Source: Tolypeutes matacus (taxonomy: Eukaryota > Chordata > Mammalia > Cingulata > Chlamyphoridae). Taken from it: a stretch of 64,000 nucleotides of DNA. A program made the position numbers and the translations under genes. Location of the stretch: contig JAKSZT010053883.1 in the NCBI GenBank assembly GCA_026826555.1, positions 24,592,355 through 24,656,354 on the forward strand. The letters are read 5' to 3'. Positions within the stretch are counted from its first letter, which is position 1, and each line of letters opens with the position of its first letter. The notes beneath the pieces are model-generated. The model searched no databases. It saw nothing but the letters and a program-made list of their open reading frames with translations, and was not told the origin of the DNA. Shown one piece after another: positions 13,011 to 26,185 of the stretch.

Positions 13011-14164
13011 AGGGTGGGGCTCTGGCTGTTAACTGCCTTTGGTTCTATTATGAAGCTCTCAGACGTGTGGTCCGGCCTTAGGAACCCTGTGCTCAGGAGT
13101 GGCCAGGCTGGCAGATTTAGGCTCTAAAGCCTCCCCTCCCCAGCTGGCTCCACTCTGCTGCAGCCCCTTCTAGAATGGTCTATCTCTCTCCCCACAGAGC
13201 TTTGGGGAGGGGTCCCAGCTCAATGGGAGAGAAAGGAGGAAGGACCCAGCTCTGTCTTCACCTTCTAGCCCCACCACCACCACTGCCCAAGCTTTACCCA
13301 AAGCCCAAGCCCAGAGTGCCCCACACTGATGCTGCCCTGGGGCTCCCAGGGGCCCCACTGTCTCGCCCCATGAGGCAGGAAGAGCCACTTGTTTTCAAAA
13401 GGCCAAACAGCTTTTTCCTCTGCAGAGCTCACCCCACACCCCCGACCCGATGGAACAAGAGGAAGAAACAGACTGAATCCTCAGCTAGGGGCAGGGTACT
13501 GCTTCCAGCAAGCAGGAGGTCCTGGGTTTGAACCCCAGATCTGCCATGAGGATTATGCCACCCCCAAATGGTCCTGTAAGGCAAGTATTTGTCCCCAGTT
13601 GGCAGGTGGGAAAGCTGAGGGTCAGGCTATGCTCAGTCTATCCAAGGAGCCATTTCCTCATCACAGCGCCCCTGTGAGGCTGACACTGTTACTGTCCCCA
13701 TTTTACAAATGAGGAAACTGAGCCACAGGGAAGTTTCTCATCTGCAATCACACAGCAAGTATATGTCTGCAGAGGCCCAGGCCCCTGCCACCTTGGAGGC
13801 AAGCAGGCAGCAGACCCCTGCAGTGTCCCTGTTATCTTTCATCCAAATGCAGGCACGGGAAATGGTTCATCCTAGGGCCTCATCCAGTACAGCCCAGAAA
13901 GCCACAACTTTTTATTTTTATAGTGAGGACAACCTCACCTGGGCAACCCAAGAAAGGCCTGAAGAGCAGAGGGGTAATGGGCTCCTAGATGCCTGGAAGG
14001 GTGCTAGGGAAGGGGGCAGGAACCACAACTTCCAGCCTAGGATCCACCAGGCCTGAAGAATTCAAAAAGAATTCCCAGACTGAAGTCACTTATGAACTGC
14101 CTCTCCGCACACCACCACCTCCCCAACCACAGAAAGGCAACCTTGTGGAGAAAAAAAAAAAAAA

Positions 14165-14330
14165 AAAGAAATCAGCACCTGTTGAGTACTTAGTATGTGC
14201 TTTGCTAAGGCCCTGGCATATCAGCTCCTTTCATTCTAGTGTTCTCCCCATTCTACAGAGGTGGAAACTAAGGTACAGAGAGGTTAAGTAACTTTCACAA
14301 AGTCACACAGCCACAGAGTCATGAATTCCC
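14165..14330 (-). repeat. MIR, beside a poly-A run
   Basis: CACCTGTTGAGTACTTAGTA at its left edge, CAGAGAGGTTAAGTAACTTT in the core. An A17 run lies just left (14151-14167). Confidence 0.75.
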
Positions 14331-15294
14331 ATCACCAGGAGTATTCAAGCAAGAAAAATGACATGTAAAATCCCTTCCAGCCTGGGCTTCTAAAACATGT
14401 TTCAAGAGCTAAAACGTCCAGGATCCCCACATTTCAAGCCTGTTTGGGTGGTGAATTCAGTAAAGCAGTTGGGGGTGATCTTGGAGGCAGTGTCCCTCAG
14501 AGTCCTGCTTAGCTGGTTCTCAGGGGAGAGGAGACTCCTCAAAGGAGATGCCCCCCAACTCACCATCTGCAGCATGAATGAGACCTACTATCACCACTGC
14601 AGCCACCCCAGGAGCCCCCACATCCACACACACACTGGCAGGCAGGCCTGGAGGGCCACTTGTCCCTCCTCCAGCCACTGCTCACCCCAATGATGTGCTT
14701 AGAGCCCCCTACCAGAGGCTGCTCCTGGAGCCTCCTCAGTCCTGGTGATTCTGGCCTAATCTGGGTGGTCCTGCTGCAGGCATCACCCTCTTCCTCTGAT
14801 TTGACACCCCTGGCAACTGAGTACCACCCATTAACCATTTGCTTCCCAGGCCAGATGGGGCTCAATAGGGGCGATGGCCCACAACACTCCGGGGAAGATG
14901 TGAAGCCTGAAGAAGGACACCCCATCCCACCTGCAGCTTCAGCCCCTCCTCTCCTCCACGCCGAGCCCACCACTGCAGCCTCCCAGCCCAGACCCCCAAG
15001 TCTGCTTTACCTGCCACCCAGCCTTAGGTCTGAACCACACCCACATCTACCCTGTCCTCAGACCCAAGGGCACCCTGCCTCACTGAGGCCCACGGTGCCA
15101 GGCCTTCCCCTCACATGAATTTATTTAACTGAGTCCACCATCTCGTGGGCCACGAGGTAATAACCTGGTTTTATGGACAAGAGACAGACAGCTGCTCAGT
15201 CAGGGAAGTGACTTGTCCAAGGCCACACAGCTTGGGATTCTCTCTCGACCTCCAAGCCTAAAACACTTTGTCCTGAGCCCCTTTTCCAGTCATC

Positions 15295-15510
15295 TATATA
15301 CCAGACATTTGTTGAGCTCCTTCTGTGTGCAAGTATACACATTGGCTCATCCCATGTTGATGACCACCCTCTGAGGAGGGTGCTCTTAGCCCCATCTCAG
15401 AAAGCAGAGGCTCGGAGAAGCGAGATAACTCGCCCAAGGTCACATGGTCAGTCAGTGGCAGTAGCAGGATTTGAACCAAGGGCTGCATGATTCCCAAGTC
15501 TTTGATTTCA
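15295..15510 (-). repeat. MIR
   Basis: ACATTTGTTGAGCTCCTTCT, GCCCAAGGTCACATGGTCAG and GCAGGATTTGAACCAAGG. Confidence 0.8.
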
Positions 15511-16084
15511 AGGATGGCCATCTAGAAATGAAGCTGAAAAGTGACCCAGCAGCTGGGATGGGCGGGCTCTCCATCTCTTCCCCTCACTCTCCCAGGGACA
15601 GAGCTGGTGATGAGGGGCCACCAGACACCTCACCAACCCCCTCCCCACCAGCTCAAGGTCCCCAGAGGGGAGGACTCAGCCCAAGAAGCAACCTCAGAGC
15701 CCCTGCCTGTGCTTTCATTTTACAGATCAGCAGACTGAGGCCCAAAGAGGGAAGGGACTTGCAGGGGCAGGGTGGGCACCCAGGGGTTGCCGGGAGGCCT
15801 GGGTAGTGGAGGGTAGGCTTAGCTCCGGGAATGAACAGAAGGCCGGGTCTGGAAACCCCCTGCCTGCCCCCAGCCCAGGCTCCAGACGTGCACCCACAGG
15901 AATTCACTGGGGGCCTGGGTCCCTCATGGCTGGGAGGCGGCCCTTCCTCCCTCTTCCTCCTCCTCCAGCTCCCCCTGAAGGAGCTGGGACCCAGCTCAGA
16001 GCCATGACAGCTGTGGTCACTCATGGGGACACTCAGGGGTCACCTCACGCACTCAACCTCCCTTGGGGTACATGCCCCATGCAC

Positions 16085-16320
16085 AGGGTCACCTATACAA
16101 CTGCACTCGCACTTGCACACACACAGACACTCCCACGGGCCCAAGCACATGCCCACCACAGGGATCTCTCCCCCACACACCCGGGACCCCCTGCATGCAC
16201 ACACAGCCACGGCCAATGGTGGCCCAGCAGGTCTCTGGTACTTGCCACACACGATGGGTCACCCTCACGCGACCACACACGCACACCCATCCCCACGCAC
16301 TCACACAGAGAGGGCACGTT
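16085..16320. repeat. CA-rich low-complexity tract
   Basis: Diverged CACAC-rich sequence with interspersed CpG leading into the CpG island. Confidence 0.6.
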
Positions 16321-16479
16321 GCACCTGTCCATCCCCAGGGGACGCAGCCTCACCATCCATCCCTCACTCGATCCCGCCGCAGGTCCCGGCGCTCTTCACG
16401 GAGGTGGACACGCGCACGCACACACAGGGTCACCATCACTCGCCCCTCAGGTCACCTTCACACAAGTCGCCCTCCACCC

Positions 16480-17700
16480 TTCCCCCTCTCCGGGCCCCCA
16501 CCGCCCGCGCCGCGGTCGCGGGGACCAAATGCACATCCTCCTCCAGTAGGGGGAATCCACCGGATTCCCAAAAAGTGGCCGCGGTCTGGGCACACCCACG
16601 AGACAAGAGCCACGCTCCCTCCGCGACCCAAGACACACCCAGCCCGGGTCCCGCGCCTAATGACCCCCGGCCCGCCGGCAGGCCCCCTCCACCCCTCTCA
16701 GACCCGGCCAGGGGACCCCGCTCCCCCTGGGGAGGCGGATTCACGGAGCCACTGGTGTGTGGGGGGGGTGCTGACCCCCGCTTCGGTTCTCGCCCGGGCT
16801 TCCCTCGGGGGTGGGGGGTGCAGAAGGAAGTGGCAATGACCCCCTAAAAGGCGACCGGGGGCGGGGGTGGCCTTCCCTGCGAATGCCAAAAAGAGGGGCG
16901 CCCACGGGGTGGGGGGCGGGGCGCGCGGGGGAGGCCTCGGAGGGGGTCCGGGGGATGGCACGGGTCCCGGGGCGGGGGTGGGCGCCCCGCGCGAAGGGCT
17001 GCGGGAGAAGGGTGGCGNNNNNNNNNNNNNNNNNNNNNNNNNNNNNNNNNNNNNNNNNNNNNNNNNNNNNNNNNNNNNNNNNNNNNNNNNNNNNNNNNNN
17101 NNNNNNNNNNNNNNNNNNNNNNNNNNNNNNNNNNNNNNNNNNNNNNNNNNNNNNNNNNNNNNNNNNNNNNNNNNNNNNNNNNNNNNNNNNNNNNNNNNNN
17201 NNNNNNNNNNNNNNNNNNNNNNNNNNNNNNNNNNNNNNNNNNNNNNNNNNNNNNNNNNNNNNNNNNNNNNNNNNNNNNNNNNNNNNNNNNNNNNNNNNNN
17301 NNNNNNNNNNNNNNNNNNNNNNNNNNNNNNNNNNNNNNNNNNNNNNNNNNNNNNNNNNNNNNNNNNNNNNNNNNNNNNNNNNNNNNNNNNNNNNNNNNNN
17401 NNNNNNNNNNNNNNNNNCCCGGGCCTGGCCGCCAGCCCGTTCCCCTCGCGGCGTCTGGCCGTGCGCCCCGCGTCCCGCCTCGCGCCCCGCACACGCCGGC
17501 CCCGCCGCAGCCGGGGCAGCCGCGACAGCGGGCGGCGGCGCGAGCCGTTGGGCCGGGGGCCCGGGAGCAGGGCCCTGCCTGGGCGAGCCTGCGGCTGCAG
17601 AGGGTGGGGAGCCCGACAGAACCCGCCCCCTCGGGCTGCCGTGAGGTTGGGAAGAGAAGGATCCCGCGTGGAAAGGCCCTGGGGCGGGCCTGGCCCATTT
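16480..17700. promoter_or_regulatory. CpG island, probable SDC3 promoter and first-exon region
   Basis: Very GC-rich sequence with dense CpG on both sides of a 400-N gap, including a GGGGGCGGG Sp1-type box near 17620 (read on minus) and long G- and C-runs. It is the only such island in the window and lies about 12 kb beyond the PUM1 3' end. In human, SDC3 (syndecan-3, a transmembrane heparan sulfate proteoglycan) is the next gene past the PUM1 3' end on the same strand, so this is its likely promoter. No signal-peptide exon is visible in the assembled flanks. The SDC3 assignment rests on recalled gene order only. Confidence 0.6.
17018..17417. other. Assembly gap of 400 N inside the CpG island
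   Basis: Exactly 400 N with extremely GC-rich edges, typical of sequence that fails in shotgun sequencing. The transcription start and first exon of the neighbouring gene may be inside. Confidence 0.9.
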
Positions 17701-18069
17701 TCGGGTCTGGGTTCCTGGGTGGCATTCGCATTACCATTAGGAGCCTCCCCTTTAGGGCTTGGTTCAAAGGTCTCTTCCAAGACCCCGGGGCGCAGGGCGG
17801 GCTGTGTGTCCCCAGACCCAGCCTGGCCCTCTCTGGGCTCAGCCTCCCCACCGCACCTTGGACCCTGTCACTGTGGACGAGCAGAGGAAAATCCCGGGGA
17901 TGGGGGAGCGCAGCTGGGCAGGAATGAGGGGTGTGATCTCGGGCAAGCTGCCCCAGCTCTCTGAGAGTGGGCTCCTCATCCTGGGGTGGCCTGAGGAGCA
18001 TGTCTGCAAGCGGTGGAGCCGTGGGGCCCTGCCCTGGCTGTCCTTTCACCTTGTGACCATGGTGCGTTT

Positions 18070-18225
18070 GTCTCCATTGCCTTTATCCCCTCTGACATAC
18101 TAAGCACTTTGCTTATTTGTTCATTCCCCACCACTAGCATGTGACCTCCAGGAGAGAGAACAGGAGAGCAGGGTCTGGCAGATAGAAGGGGCCCCGTACA
18201 AATTTTTGAATGAATGGATGTTGTA
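18070..18225 (+). repeat. L2 3' end fragment
   Basis: ACCTCCAGGAGAGAGAACAG-type core ending in CAAATTTTTGAATGAATGGA. Confidence 0.6.
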
Positions 18226-18264
18226 TGTTCAGCCAAGCTCACCTCCACCCAAGCATTAGGAGGG

Positions 18265-18480
18265 CAGACGGGAGGGAATGTTTGTTAAGCCCTGACCATG
18301 TGCCAGGCATGGTGCTAAGCACTTCAGATGGGTGCTCTCGTTTCCACCTCCCAGCCAGCCCACGAGGTAGGTGCTGTCAATGTCTCCACTTCTTTGACAG
18401 GGAAACTGAGGCCCAGAGAGGGGAGGTGATTTGCTAACGATGGTAGCCTGCAAGTCTTTGCCCTCAGCCACTCTGAGCCC
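18265..18480 (-). repeat. MIR
   Basis: ATGTGCCAGGCATGGTGCTA then CAGGGAAACTGAGGCCCAGA. Confidence 0.8.
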
Positions 18481-18929
18481 TGGCACCAGCATGGTGCCTG
18501 CCATCAGGAAATAGGAATTGAACTGAGTTAAACTGGAACAATTCCCCCAAGGAAAGGGGAACCGATAGCAGGATGAGTGGAAGCAAGTGGGGGTGATGCC
18601 TGCCTGGGAAGGCTGAAACCTGGAGCAATGGCTGAGGGAGCCGCCATGGTCGCCCACCCATAGGAGGAGGGGCTAATTCAAAGGGCTCCCTGAGAGGGAG
18701 TGAGAACCCTGACCCCAAAGGGTGTGTCAGGTCAGGCTAGCTGCCCTCTGCAGAGATCTTGGAGAGGGAGGGAGGGAGACTTTCCAACTCTGAGATTCAA
18801 AAAGTCCTGAGGCCCCAGGCTCTGGAAATCCCATCCCCACATCTTTTGGAATTCTTACTCATGGGCATCTTGGGGAGATGGGTGAGGAGGGGCTGGTCAG
18901 CCCGGTAAAAGGGGGCCAGTTCTCATTGA

Positions 18930-19150
18930 GGCAGCACAGCTTGGAGTTGAAGGGCTCTGGCCTGGGTTGGGCAAGTCCAGATTCACATCCCAGTTCTGCC
19001 AGTTATGAGCTGTGTGTTCTTGGATGAGTAACCTCACCTCTCTGAGCCTCAGTTTCCCAACTGTCATATGGGGATAATAACCACACAGGGTTCTTTCATT
19101 CATTCAGCAAATGTAAATCGAGTGCCTGTCTTATGCCAAGCCCTGGGCCA
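18930..19150 (+). repeat. MIR
   Basis: CATCCCAGTTCTGCCAGTTA, TCTCTGAGCCTCAGTTTCCC and GGGGATAATAACCACA. Confidence 0.8.
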
Positions 19151-20109
19151 GGTGACAGGCTGTAAGGATTAAATGAGCTCTTCTCTGCCGTTGTACTGGA
19201 GCTCAGCAAAGGTGGCTGTGATGATGCTTATAGAGAAAAGGACCCAGATATAGAAGTAGAGAACCACCTCCCAGAGGGGCTACCACAGACGCAGGGAGCA
19301 GATTTGTCCTGAGCAGCTCCCAAAGGACAGTTAGTCCTGTGGGGGTGGGGGTGGGGTGGGGTGTTATGAGGAGCCCGATGTCCGCTCTGTGTAAAGGACT
19401 TTTGAATAGTTGGAGCTGGCCACAGATGGCAGCAATTACTCTGTTAGGAGGTGAGTACCCTGCCTTGGGGGTCTGCAAGGTTCAGGGAACTAGCTAGCAG
19501 GAAGACCATTAGCACAGTTTCCATGCACGCAGTGGGTGGTAGCGGTCCATCTCCTCAGGTTTCTGCCAGTTCTCAGACTCCTGGGCACAGCAGCACCCCG
19601 TCCCTGACACCCTGGGTGGGGTGGGGGAGAGGAGAGCTTCAGACTGGACAGGCCAGGAGCGCCACCTGCTGCTCTCTGCAGATACTGGTCACCGCCAGAA
19701 CTAGGGCAGGACTGGGGGCTCTCGTTCCGCCGCCCTCCACCTGCTCTGGCTCTCCCTGGAAACCACCAATGTATACTTTCACCTACCCTCACGCATACGC
19801 TCTCCAGTCACACATGCCCCTGCCTCCCAGTGCCTGCAAGCCCACCCACTTGCTACACATCCAGGCACACACAGGGTCTTCCTTCACCCACCATCTCCAC
19901 AACCTCCCCACAGGCTGTGCCCACTACCCGCTCCCTCCAGCCCCTTGGCCCCTCTGAATATGCATCTCTTTTGGGAAGCCTCCCTGACTTCCTGGAGCAG
20001 GCCTGGCCCCACCCCTGCCCAGCACCCTGTACCCTCCCCCTCACTTTCAGTCCATCTTGCCTGGGAAACAGGAACATCTAGGGTGCCCCCAGGGCACGAT
20101 CATCGTGGA

Positions 20110-20280
20110 GCTCAAGAAGAGCTGATTACATGTCAAGCATTGCTCCACAACATGCACACAGACATTTGACACATGACAAAACCAAGGTACAGAGAAGGTC
20201 ACACAGCTGGTACGTGGCAGAGCCGAGATCCTGCCTCCCAAGGCTCTTAGCCCTTATACCAGAAGGCCAGGTCCAGAGGT
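20110..20280 (-). repeat. MIR
   Basis: AGGTACAGAGAAGGTCACAC followed by GTGGCAGAGCCGAGATCC. A further short MIR-like piece lies at 20660-20760. Confidence 0.7.
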
Positions 20281-23200
20281 ACGTCAGGAAGCATTTGATG
20301 GATGAACCCAAGAGTCGATGAGGGAATTCATGTAATCGCACACACACACTAACCCCTGGGCACAGAACAGCCTGGCACCCAGATAGCCCCACGGGCTCCC
20401 ATGGAAGCCAGGCCTCACCACCCCACCCCCAGCAGACATTTCTCTGCCCTTGGCCTTGCCCTCCTGACTCTAACAAGGTAGTGAAGAGGTAGAGGGAGGC
20501 CTCAGCCAGCATCTTTGAGCTCCAGAGGCAGGGGCCTGAGGCCAGGCCAGGCACATAGTAGGTGTTCAGTAATTATCTGACTCCACCTGTGCGGCAACCT
20601 GCCCTCCAGTGTTTGGTTAAACAGACTATCTCTTTGGAACTCAACATTGCCATGTAATCATGAGAGCCAATACTGACCAAGGGCTTGCTCTTTGCTATTC
20701 TGAGCACTTGCCAGAAACTCTCTCATTTCCTCCTCCTCACAGCTCCATGACTTGGGTATAGCAAACAAACCAGAGGAAAAACAGTACTCGCCTCCCAGGT
20801 TGTTGCTGTGAGCACCAGATGAGCCGAGACGGGGGAAGCTTGGAATGGAGCCTGGCACGCAGTAAGTGCTGGTCATGAATTTGCCCCTCACTTCACCCCT
20901 GTTTTACCATTGGGGAGAATGGAGCTCAGAGAAGTCAAGTAACTTGCCCCCATTATACAGCCAGCAAGAGGGCAGCGGCTGGTCGATTCCAGCCAGACTG
21001 TGTGGTGCCAGGGCCTTGGCCCCCACCGTGGGCCCCCCGAGGACTTTGTGACCCCAACCAGCGTCCCAGACACAAAGTGTTCTCCCGGTTCCCGGCACTT
21101 GCAGGGCTTGGAGAACCATCCCCACCCCCATCCTTCTGGGATGACAAGAACCCTTCCCCCTCCTGCTCCCTTCCACCCTACCCTTCTCCCACCCCCCACC
21201 CCACCCCCTGGCTTTGGTCTTGCCCAAAGGTTAGGGTGGAGGCCAGAGCCTAGGTTTACCTCTGAGAAAATCTAAGTGACAGCAGTCCTGGAGGCCAGTG
21301 ACCCCAAAAATTTAGGAACTGAAACAGGATCCTGGCAAGAGGTTGAGCCCAGGGGGGAAGGGAGGTCCTGAGCTGGAGCCATGGAGGGAACTTGGGGAGA
21401 CTCAGAGGCCCCCTGCTGCCCGCAGTGAGCAGGAGTCAGCAAAGCTGCTGGGGTGGGGGGCGGGGGAGGAGCCACAGGGCATGTGGAGGCGCCAGGGCAA
21501 GCAGCAGGAAGCTTGGCTTCCATCAGTGGGGGAGTCCCCTGCGGCCCTGGGTCCTAACTCATGTGAGGGTCTCACGGGGCAATACCTCCAGCCTGGGTTT
21601 GGGGCAAAGCAGGGAGAGTTATTCCAGGTGAGAAGATTGAGGCTCAGAGAGGTTGACACCCCCAGGACATACAGGTGCTAAGCATGGGGCCAAGATTTGA
21701 ACCTGGGCCTGCCCTAGGTCTGTTAGCTGGGGGGTTGCAAACTGTGAAGCCTAAAGTGTTCCCTGGAGGCCTTGTGGGGTTGGCGCAGGGGAGAGGGGAG
21801 GGAGGAAGTCAGATTTTGTTTGTGGGCCACACAGCAAGGTCTGGGCTGGCTTGAAGGAGGGGCGAGTAGAAATTGAGGTGTCCCAGAGCAGGGTTTGCAG
21901 CTGCAAAAAGCCTCCTTGTAGGGCAGGTCCAGGCACAGGTGCCAGAAGAGGTAAGGGCCCTGGCTGAGGAGAGAGGAAGGCTCTGGGACCTCGAGCTGGG
22001 CAGAGGCAAAAACAAGGGCAGGTCCAGGCTCTGCGAGGTCTGAGGTTCATACAACCCGAGAGGGCCAGGAATACAGAATTAGGAACATGACTGTGGAAGG
22101 AGCCCGTGCAAGCTTAAGCTTCATTAACTTCACAGCCCAGCCAGACACCATGGATGGCATCCAGCAAAGGCAGCAGACAGGCTGGGCAGCAAGGGGTTAA
22201 CGCCAATATGAGGGTTTGGGTATAGAGGAGAGCATCCAGGAAGGCTTCATGGTGGTGGTGACATCTCCACTAAGCCATGGAAGGCAGGCCTGGGAGGAAT
22301 GGGCATTCTGAGGTGGCCATGCTGAGACTGAGCCTGGCCCCAGAGAGGGGCCTCCCAGGTCTTGAGCTCTGGCCTGACGCTTCAGACATGAGGCATGTGG
22401 GTGAGGCTGAGAACATTCTGGAGGCTGTCACTATAATCAAGAGTGATAGAACACACAGGGCTTTGTCCAGCTCTCCCCATCCCACCCTACCTCATCTGCC
22501 CATCTCATGAGGGGAAGTGACTGGCCCCAGGTCACGCAGTCTGTGGCAGAGCTGGGACTAAAACCCAAGTCCCTTCACCCCCTGCCCTGGGAGTTTTCTC
22601 TCGCCCACCCCCTTCTTCTAAGCCAGCTGCCATGTTGTTTGTAAAAACTCAAAAACTCTTTGGGGTAGGAACTCCTTAACCAAGATGCTCATTCAACCCC
22701 GAGACAGGCCTTTTCATGGCCATTCCTGCAGCCCTGCCTCCCTGTGCTTCTGGCCCAGGCTCCACAGCTCAGGTTCTGGGCACCCAGGAGCCCTGCAGGC
22801 CTCAGATCCCTCCACTCCGTCCCCATGGACGACCCCCCTTGCCCTCGCCTCCTCCCACCCCCAGCTTTAACCCCAAGTGTCCTCATGTAAGTTGCTCTGT
22901 GGACAACACCCTCGATCCTGGCCACACTGCTCAACCAACTCAGACCCGCCTGGCACAGGCCCCCTGCCACCTGCTCGGGCTGCCAGGTGCTGGGCATGAT
23001 TTGCAGTAGCTTGAGCCCCTGTGAAGTCAGTCTGCCCCTCAGGGGGTCCTCTGGGCTGCTGCCCACCTTCTGCCATGTCCTGATCATGTGCTCAGCTCCC
23101 CCCTCTCCCCCCACCCAGGATACCCACTGCACAGACACACACACGGGGTCCTCTCTCAATACAGAGGGTAGGTGCCTGGCCCCCCTCCCAGCTGAGGCCC

Positions 23201-23654
23201 CAGGGAACCTCATCCCACCCACAATCTCCCCTCTCTTCATTCACCCTGAGACCCGTGGACCACCCCCTTTCCTGACACACCCTCTTGCTGGCCTCGGTGG
23301 TCCCTAACCCTGGCTTTCCTCCTTTGCCTCTGGTTGCTCCTTCTCTGTCTTCTTCCGGGGGCCCAAGGTCTCCGCCCCAGGTTTCAAGTTCATGTTTCCT
23401 TCTGCACTTCCTCCCATTTTATTACTTCTGTTAGCTGAAGACTCACCGAATCCGAAATCTGGGGCCATCCTGGCCTCCTCCTCCCCGCTCTGCCTGCTCT
23501 GCCTCTCAAAGTAGAAGCCACCCCTTCTCCCCATCCCCAGGGCCACCACCTGCCAGGGCCACCAGGGCCTCCCCCACCCCAACAGCCCCTTCCCTGGCCT
23601 GAGGGCCTCCCCACAGCCTGCTTACCCACCCTCCACCCAGCCTGGAGTCATGTG

Positions 23655-23860
23655 AATAAACGTAAGTTGGATCATGCTTTTCCCTCCTTAAAATCTTCTA
23701 GCAGCTTCTCAGGCTCAAATCCAAATCCCTTGCTCTGGCTGAGGAGCCCTGCAAGCCCTGTTGCTTCTGTATGCAACTCTTCCCCTGGCCCCTGTTCTCC
23801 CTCAAGCCAGGCTGGCTTCTCAGTCACCCTTTGGGACTGAGCTCCTCTGAGCCATCCCAG
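23655..23860 (+). repeat. L2 fragment
   Basis: GGATCATGCTTTTCCCTCCT and AAAATCTTCTAGCAGCTTCT are typical L2 ORF2 3' phrases. Confidence 0.65.
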
Positions 23861-24189
23861 ATGCACCAGCTCAGGGCTTAGTGGCCCTCAGCCCACGGCA
23901 GACTGGCTGCCTCCCCCCGGCCCTGTCTCCTGGCATGACCCACCTAGTAGGGGCTCAACATCTTTGAGTTGGGGGAATCTCAGCCTTCGCAGGCTGCCTA
24001 TCTGTAAAGGCTCCTTATCCGTGCATCTTCCCCCTCCTGAGGAAGACACACTCTCTCCCCATTTCACAGATGAGAAAACAGCCTAGTAAAGCAACTTGCT
24101 CAAGGTCACAGGGCTAGGAGACCTGTGGGGACTGGGGGTGGGGTAGGGGAGGCAAGCCCAGGAGCCTGTTCACACACCTGCCTTTTTCC

Positions 24190-24283
24190 CCTGGGGCGTG
24201 GGGAGGGGAGGGGAGGGAGGTGGAGGAAGAAGAGAGAGCAGGAGAAGGGGAGGGGGTAAGAGGAGGAGAGTGAAGAGGGAGCT
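24190..24283. repeat. Purine-rich G-run tract
   Basis: Nearly all purine on plus, with several GGGG runs spaced by one to four bases, a candidate for quadruplex or triplex structure. Confidence 0.6.
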
Positions 24284-25454
24284 GCCCCAGAAGCCATTCC
24301 ACTAACACGCCCACATTCCTGAGAATAAGTTGCACATTTAGAATCATTTTCCTGAAAGAAGAGGAAAAAAAAAGCCTCCCTAAAAAGATATTTTCTCTCA
24401 CCTCATCCTGTGGCTAAAGCAGCCCAGCTGGATGTCACCCAAAGAAGGGGGTGGGGGAGTGTGACCCAGAACCTGGAGTTTGAGAAAACGAACTGGCGGT
24501 GGGGGGCGGAGACAGGGAGAGTCCCTCTTCCAAGCCTGGGTTGCGCTCTGCGGGCATCACTGCCTTTCAGACATTTAACAGGTCTTGTGGTTTTGGATTT
24601 TCAGGGTTCTTAGAGAAGAGCTTTCAAACCCTCCACCTGTATTGATTTATGCCAGGCACAGGTGGAGGCCCTGAAGGAGCTAACAAGGAAGCGTGGGAGG
24701 CAGGCGATAGTGGGGTGGCTCCCTGCTCTGTCCCTCACCACTGGCTGGCCCTGAGCAGGTGGCTTCCCTCAGCCGGGGCCTGAGGCTCTTCATCTGAATG
24801 GATGGGATCCGGGGAGCCAAACTTAATTCCAGCACCCTGCAGGTGGCCCTATGACCCGACAGGGCACAGCAGTGGAAAGAGCAGAGAGGGACTCTGGCAT
24901 CCCAGCTCTGAGGAGAGGACCAGGGGACTCTGGAGTCAAACCCTGGCTCTGCCACTTCCTAGCCTCAGGCCCCTTCCCTCAGGAAGGACCAGGAATGACC
25001 ACTCCCTCCTCACAGTGTGGTGAGAGAGGCAAGCAAGATAGCAGGCCAGTGTCCCCCCACCCTGCACAGGGCAGGCCCCACAAAACTCAGGGGTCCTCTA
25101 TTTCTAAGCCACACCCTGCCTGGTTCACTCCAGGCCTGAGCTGGGTGGGCTGCTCCCACACACACATACTGGAACTGAGAGAGAGGTTTGATGTTCCCGT
25201 GGAAGGTTGCAGGGCCCCTGGGACAGGATGGCTGCAGCCCCCTGGGAGTCCCTGCTCCAGCCCTGCTCCAGCCCTGCCCAAACACCTGCTTCCACCTTGA
25301 GCTCTGAGGAGTCCTGCCGATGGGTAGCTGGTGGGGTGGGAGTGTGGTGGGCAGGGGCAGAAACAGACCCTCAAAGCCCCTCACATCCTGGGGGGCAGGG
25401 CTGGCCCCCAAGTGGGGTATGAAATGTGCCTGGGGCAGTCCTGGTTGACTAGCC

Positions 25455-25850
25455 AGTTTTTACCCTGTGTATTACTTATCTATTGCTGCATTACAAATCA
25501 CCCCAAAATATATTATCACACAGGTTTTGGGTCAGGAAATCAGGAGCAGCTTTGATGGGTGGTTTTGATTTGGGGTCTCTCAGGTTGCAGTAGGATGTCA
25601 GCCAGGGTTGCAGTCACCTGGAGGAGACCTCAATTCCTCCCCTGTGGACCTCTCCATAGGGCTACTTGAGTGCCGTCGGGATGTGGCAAGATGACCCCAC
25701 AGAGAGCCAGCTGGAAGCGACATTGTCTTGGGTGGCCTAGCCTCTGCAGGCACCCTCCAGGTCAGCTCCATGCAGTGCGGGAGGAGACTGCGCAACGGTG
25801 AGAATACCAGGAGGAGGAGCCATCTTGGAGGTCGCAGGCGGTGATAATTC
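25455..25850 (+). repeat. Old interspersed repeat, family not assigned
   Basis: Starts TTACTTATCTATTGCTGCAT and includes CTCTCCATAGGGCTACTTGA, phrases of a repeat I have seen widely in mammalian genomes but cannot name with confidence. Confidence 0.45.
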
Positions 25851-25954
25851 AGAGCAACCTCTTTGTGCTTAAAAGTGTCCCAGTTTGGAGGATAATTAAA
25901 TGGTCACCTAAGTGAAACTCCCAAGGGCCCCCACATAGCAGGGAAAACTCAGAG

Positions 25955-26185
25955 GCAGTAATTTAAACAACTCCCATGTATAGCTTTTTGTATGCCCAGT
26001 CCTGTGCCAAGTGCTTCCAGTGTATTCTCTCAATTAGTCCTCTCACCAGCCCTTTGAAGCAGGGCTACTATCATCCCCACTTTACTGATGAGGAAACAGA
26101 GGCATGAGAGGGCAAATACACTAGAAAGGTCACAGCATAGGGTCTGCTGGAGCTGGAATTTGAAGCCAGGCAGTTACCGGTCATC
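25955..26185 (-). repeat. MIR
   Basis: CCAGTCCTGTGCCAAGTGCT, then TACTGATGAGGAAACAGAGG. Confidence 0.8.

Larger units (their letters stand above)
1..16480 (-). other. Non-coding, GC-rich stretch; probably SDC3 intron 1
   Basis: No exon with splice sites and conserved coding sense was found. Human SDC3 has a first intron of about 30 kb by recall, and the position fits. The open frames here are mutually overlapping and low-complexity (Pro, Gly, Ser, Arg), as expected from GC-rich non-coding DNA. MIR and L2 remnants, microsatellites and one L1 3' end account for part of the sequence. Most of the rest is unassigned. Confidence 0.45.

Noticed and set aside
16698..18049. Open frames across the 400-N gap
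   Set aside because: They consist largely of undetermined residues, and the readable ends do not resemble a syndecan signal peptide or any known protein.
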